In this document: one piece after another, positions 6,295-7,217 of the stretch
Position numbering within the stretch: position 1 is the stretch's first letter
Layout of the letters: each line of letters opens with the position of its first letter
Assembly (NCBI GenBank): GCA_031254155.1
Contig: JAIRVA010000097.1
Span: forward strand, 1-7,217
Length of the DNA: 7,217 nucleotides
Direction: 5' to 3'
DNA from: Propionibacteriaceae bacterium
GTDB taxonomy: Bacteria > Actinomycetota > Actinomycetes > Propionibacteriales > Propionibacteriaceae
Translations under genes and position numbers: made by a program
Notes under the pieces: generated by a model
Told to the model about the DNA's origin: nothing
Database searches by the model: none
Seen by the model: only the letters and a program-made list of their open reading frames with translations

Positions 6295-6301
6295 CTGTGG
6301 A
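6273..6301 (-). promoter_or_regulatory. Candidate mazEF promoter
   Basis: Read on the minus strand, TCCACA (6301-6296) and TACGAT (6278-6273) are separated by 17 bases, and each matches 4 of 6 positions of the sigma-70/HrdB-type -35 and -10 consensus. Transcription would start near 6266, giving a leader of about 35 bases to the antitoxin ATG. The promoter lies inside the GGTAG/CTACC cluster, as expected for an autoregulated toxin-antitoxin pair. Confidence 0.4.
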
Positions 6302-6341
6302 TAACTCCCATGGCGGCTTCCAGAAGGGGCACGATTATGCC

Positions 6342-7103
6342 ATGGGTACTCTTTCGACTGATCTGCATCTCGCCCGCGATGGCCAGGTGACCTGCCGCAA
6401 CCACGCCCGACTCGGGTACGACCGGTTGGCCCGCGGCGTGTACGGACACCTGTCTCCCACCGGCCAACTCGACGGGTACGCCGCCCGTCGCGCCCGGTTC
6501 CTGGACCACGTCCACGCGGTCGCCGCCGCGTACACGGGTCTTGACTTCACTCTCTACGGCCCGACTGCCCTCCAGGTCCTCGCCGTCGCCCTGCCTGCCC
6601 GGCTCGAGGACTGGGCAAACTGCCATGTCCTGGTGCCCCGCGACACCTATCGTCCCCGCCGGGCCGGTGTGGTCGCTCACCAGACTCTCGGCATGCCACC
6701 CGCCCGGACACGGGCCGATGGGTTGCCCCTGCTCCACCCCGTGGACCACTGGCTCCAATTGCGCGGCGCGACTGACGACGAACTGGTCGAGGTTGGCGAT
6801 GGACTGGTCCGGCGCAACTCCCGGCTCACCACGTCCGACCTTGCCCGCCATCTGGATACCTGCGACGGCAAGCCGGGAGTCAAGACGGCCCGCCGGGTCC
6901 TCCCCTTGATCGAGCCGTCGTGGAGTCGGCCCTCATCCTCCGTCACGGCACCTGGCACTGATCGTGCTGTCCCACTGTCACAACTACGCAAACTCGTGCC
7001 ATGTACCCGATCATCTGACGATATGCGGCCAGTTGTGTCGTCCAAACCGCTCGATCAGGCACCACAACTGACCACACGCCGTCGCAAGCTCCTCACGCAG
7101 TGA
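6342..7103 (+). CDS. AbiEi-antitoxin-like / DUF559-type protein, C-terminus apparently degraded
   Basis: The open frame encodes 253 aa from ATG 6342, with AGAAGGGG about 12 bases upstream. Residues about 1-40 (DLHLARDGQVT...YDRLARGVYGHL) resemble the N-terminal winged-helix region of actinobacterial AbiEi-antitoxin-like proteins. The middle (LYGPTALQVLAVALPARL, HVLVPRDTYRPRRAGVVAHQ, DGLPLLHPVDHWLQLRGA) is the conserved part of such proteins, many of which end in a DUF559/Vsr-like nuclease domain. Here that domain is missing. After LPLIEP (about residue 192, base 6917) third-position GC bias collapses and the last 60 residues look random. High GC3 continues briefly in the -1 frame (VVESALILRHGTW) to a TGA at 6959. 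The gene is probably a truncated or frameshifted relic, though the shortened protein may still be made. It is divergent from mazEF; a link in function is not shown. An upstream ATG at 6249 lies within the operator palindrome and is less likely. Confidence 0.6.
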   Translation: MGTLSTDLHLARDGQVTCRNHARLGYDRLARGVYGHLSPTGQLDGYAARRARFLDHVHAVAAAYTGLDFTLYGPTALQVLAVALPARLEDWANCHVLVPRDTYRPRRAGVVAHQTLGMPPARTRADGLPLLHPVDHWLQLRGATDDELVEVGDGLVRRNSRLTTSDLARHLDTCDGKPGVKTARRVLPLIEPSWSRPSSSVTAPGTDRAVPLSQLRKLVPCTRSSDDMRPVVSSKPLDQAPQLTTRRRKLLTQ

Positions 7104-7148
7104 CGAGTTCGGTCAGTTACGCCAGTCCGAGTCCGTCATCACGAGCCA
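6960..7148. other. Intergenic or decayed stretch without recognisable gene
   Basis: This stretch has lower GC at every third position than its neighbours and gives no recognisable protein in any frame. It holds a loose inverted repeat, GGCCAGTTGTG (7027-7037) against CACAACTGACC (7063-7073), matching at 10 of 11 positions. Further partial copies are CACAACT at 6979-6985 and GGTCAGTT at 7111-7118. No terminator with a T-run is seen. It is probably the remains of the 3' part of the preceding gene plus the intergenic space before the convergent zinc-ribbon gene. Confidence 0.4.
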
Positions 7149-7217
7149 CTAGGCCCGGACCAGGATCCGCTCGCACTCGGTGCACCGCAGGACCTCGTCC
7201 GGGGGGGCGGCGACGAA
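7149..7217 (-). CDS. C4-type zinc-ribbon protein, C-terminal end only (partial)
   Basis: Only the last 22 codons and a TAG stop (7151-7149) are in the window; the gene continues beyond base 7217. The translation ends VLRCTECERILVRA. The CxxC knuckle followed by xRILVR is the usual C-terminus of actinobacterial C4-type zinc-ribbon proteins (long N-terminal coiled coil, C-terminal zinc ribbon). The first CxxC of the ribbon would lie just outside the window. The function of these proteins is not well established. The identification rests on a very short segment. Confidence 0.6.
   Translation of the reverse strand, partial: FVAAPPDEVLRCTECERILVRA

Noticed and set aside
6296..6304. Replication origin at the DnaA box
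   Set aside because: There is only one perfect box and no AT-rich unwinding stretch, dnaA, dnaN or rep gene in the window.
6249..6341. Upstream ATG 6249 for the AbiEi-like gene
   Set aside because: It lies inside the GGTAG/CTACC palindrome, has no ribosome site, and would add 31 residues without family resemblance.
7090..7115. Terminator after the AbiEi-like gene (TCAC-GCA-GTGA)
   Set aside because: The stem has only 4 bp and no T-run follows on either strand.

Overview
The window is high-GC DNA from an actinobacterium. The evidence is strong GC bias at third codon positions, GTG starts, a serine- and glycine-rich lipoprotein linker, a GlgE-pathway-type maltokinase, and a carbohydrate importer with no ATPase gene of its own. 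A family within the order Propionibacteriales is possible but cannot be settled from this stretch.

Region 1 (about 50-4240, all minus strand) is a four-gene sugar-import operon. Its transcription order is lipoprotein substrate-binding protein (2840-4240), first permease (1928-2779), second permease (1092-1928) and a LacI-family regulator (50-1063). The permease genes overlap by one base (TAATG) and the regulator starts 28 bases after the second permease. A 12-bp stem-loop lies between the binding-protein gene and the permeases, where such operons commonly set a higher level of binding protein. No ATPase gene is present in the window.

Region 2 (4241-4354) is a compact divergent control region. 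A 26-bp imperfect palindrome is centred on ACTATAGT, which reads as a -10 box (TATAGT) on both strands. Beside it are two abutting 12-bp repeats with LacI-type CG-centred half-sites. The sequence suggests one symmetrical promoter core that fires both ways, with the operon's own LacI protein controlling both directions.

Region 3 (4355-5674, plus strand) is a stand-alone maltokinase. It probably starts as a leaderless GTG mRNA, because no Shine-Dalgarno is visible and the start lies 8 bases past the -10 box. With the divergent importer it suggests a unit that takes up an oligosaccharide (possibly maltose-like) and sends glucose disaccharide to maltose-1-phosphate. The substrate is an inference.

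Region 4 (5648-7103) is accessory. A MazEF-type toxin-antitoxin pair on the minus strand has its toxin 3' end overlapping the maltokinase 3' end by 27 bases. Upstream of the pair is a 54-bp cluster of four GGTAG/CTACC half-sites. Beyond it, divergently, lies an AbiEi-antitoxin-like/DUF559-type gene that looks cut short near base 6917, followed by about 190 bases of apparently decayed sequence.

The window ends inside the 3' end of a minus-strand gene encoding a C4-type zinc-ribbon protein. I found no RNA genes, CRISPR array, insertion sequence or convincing terminator.
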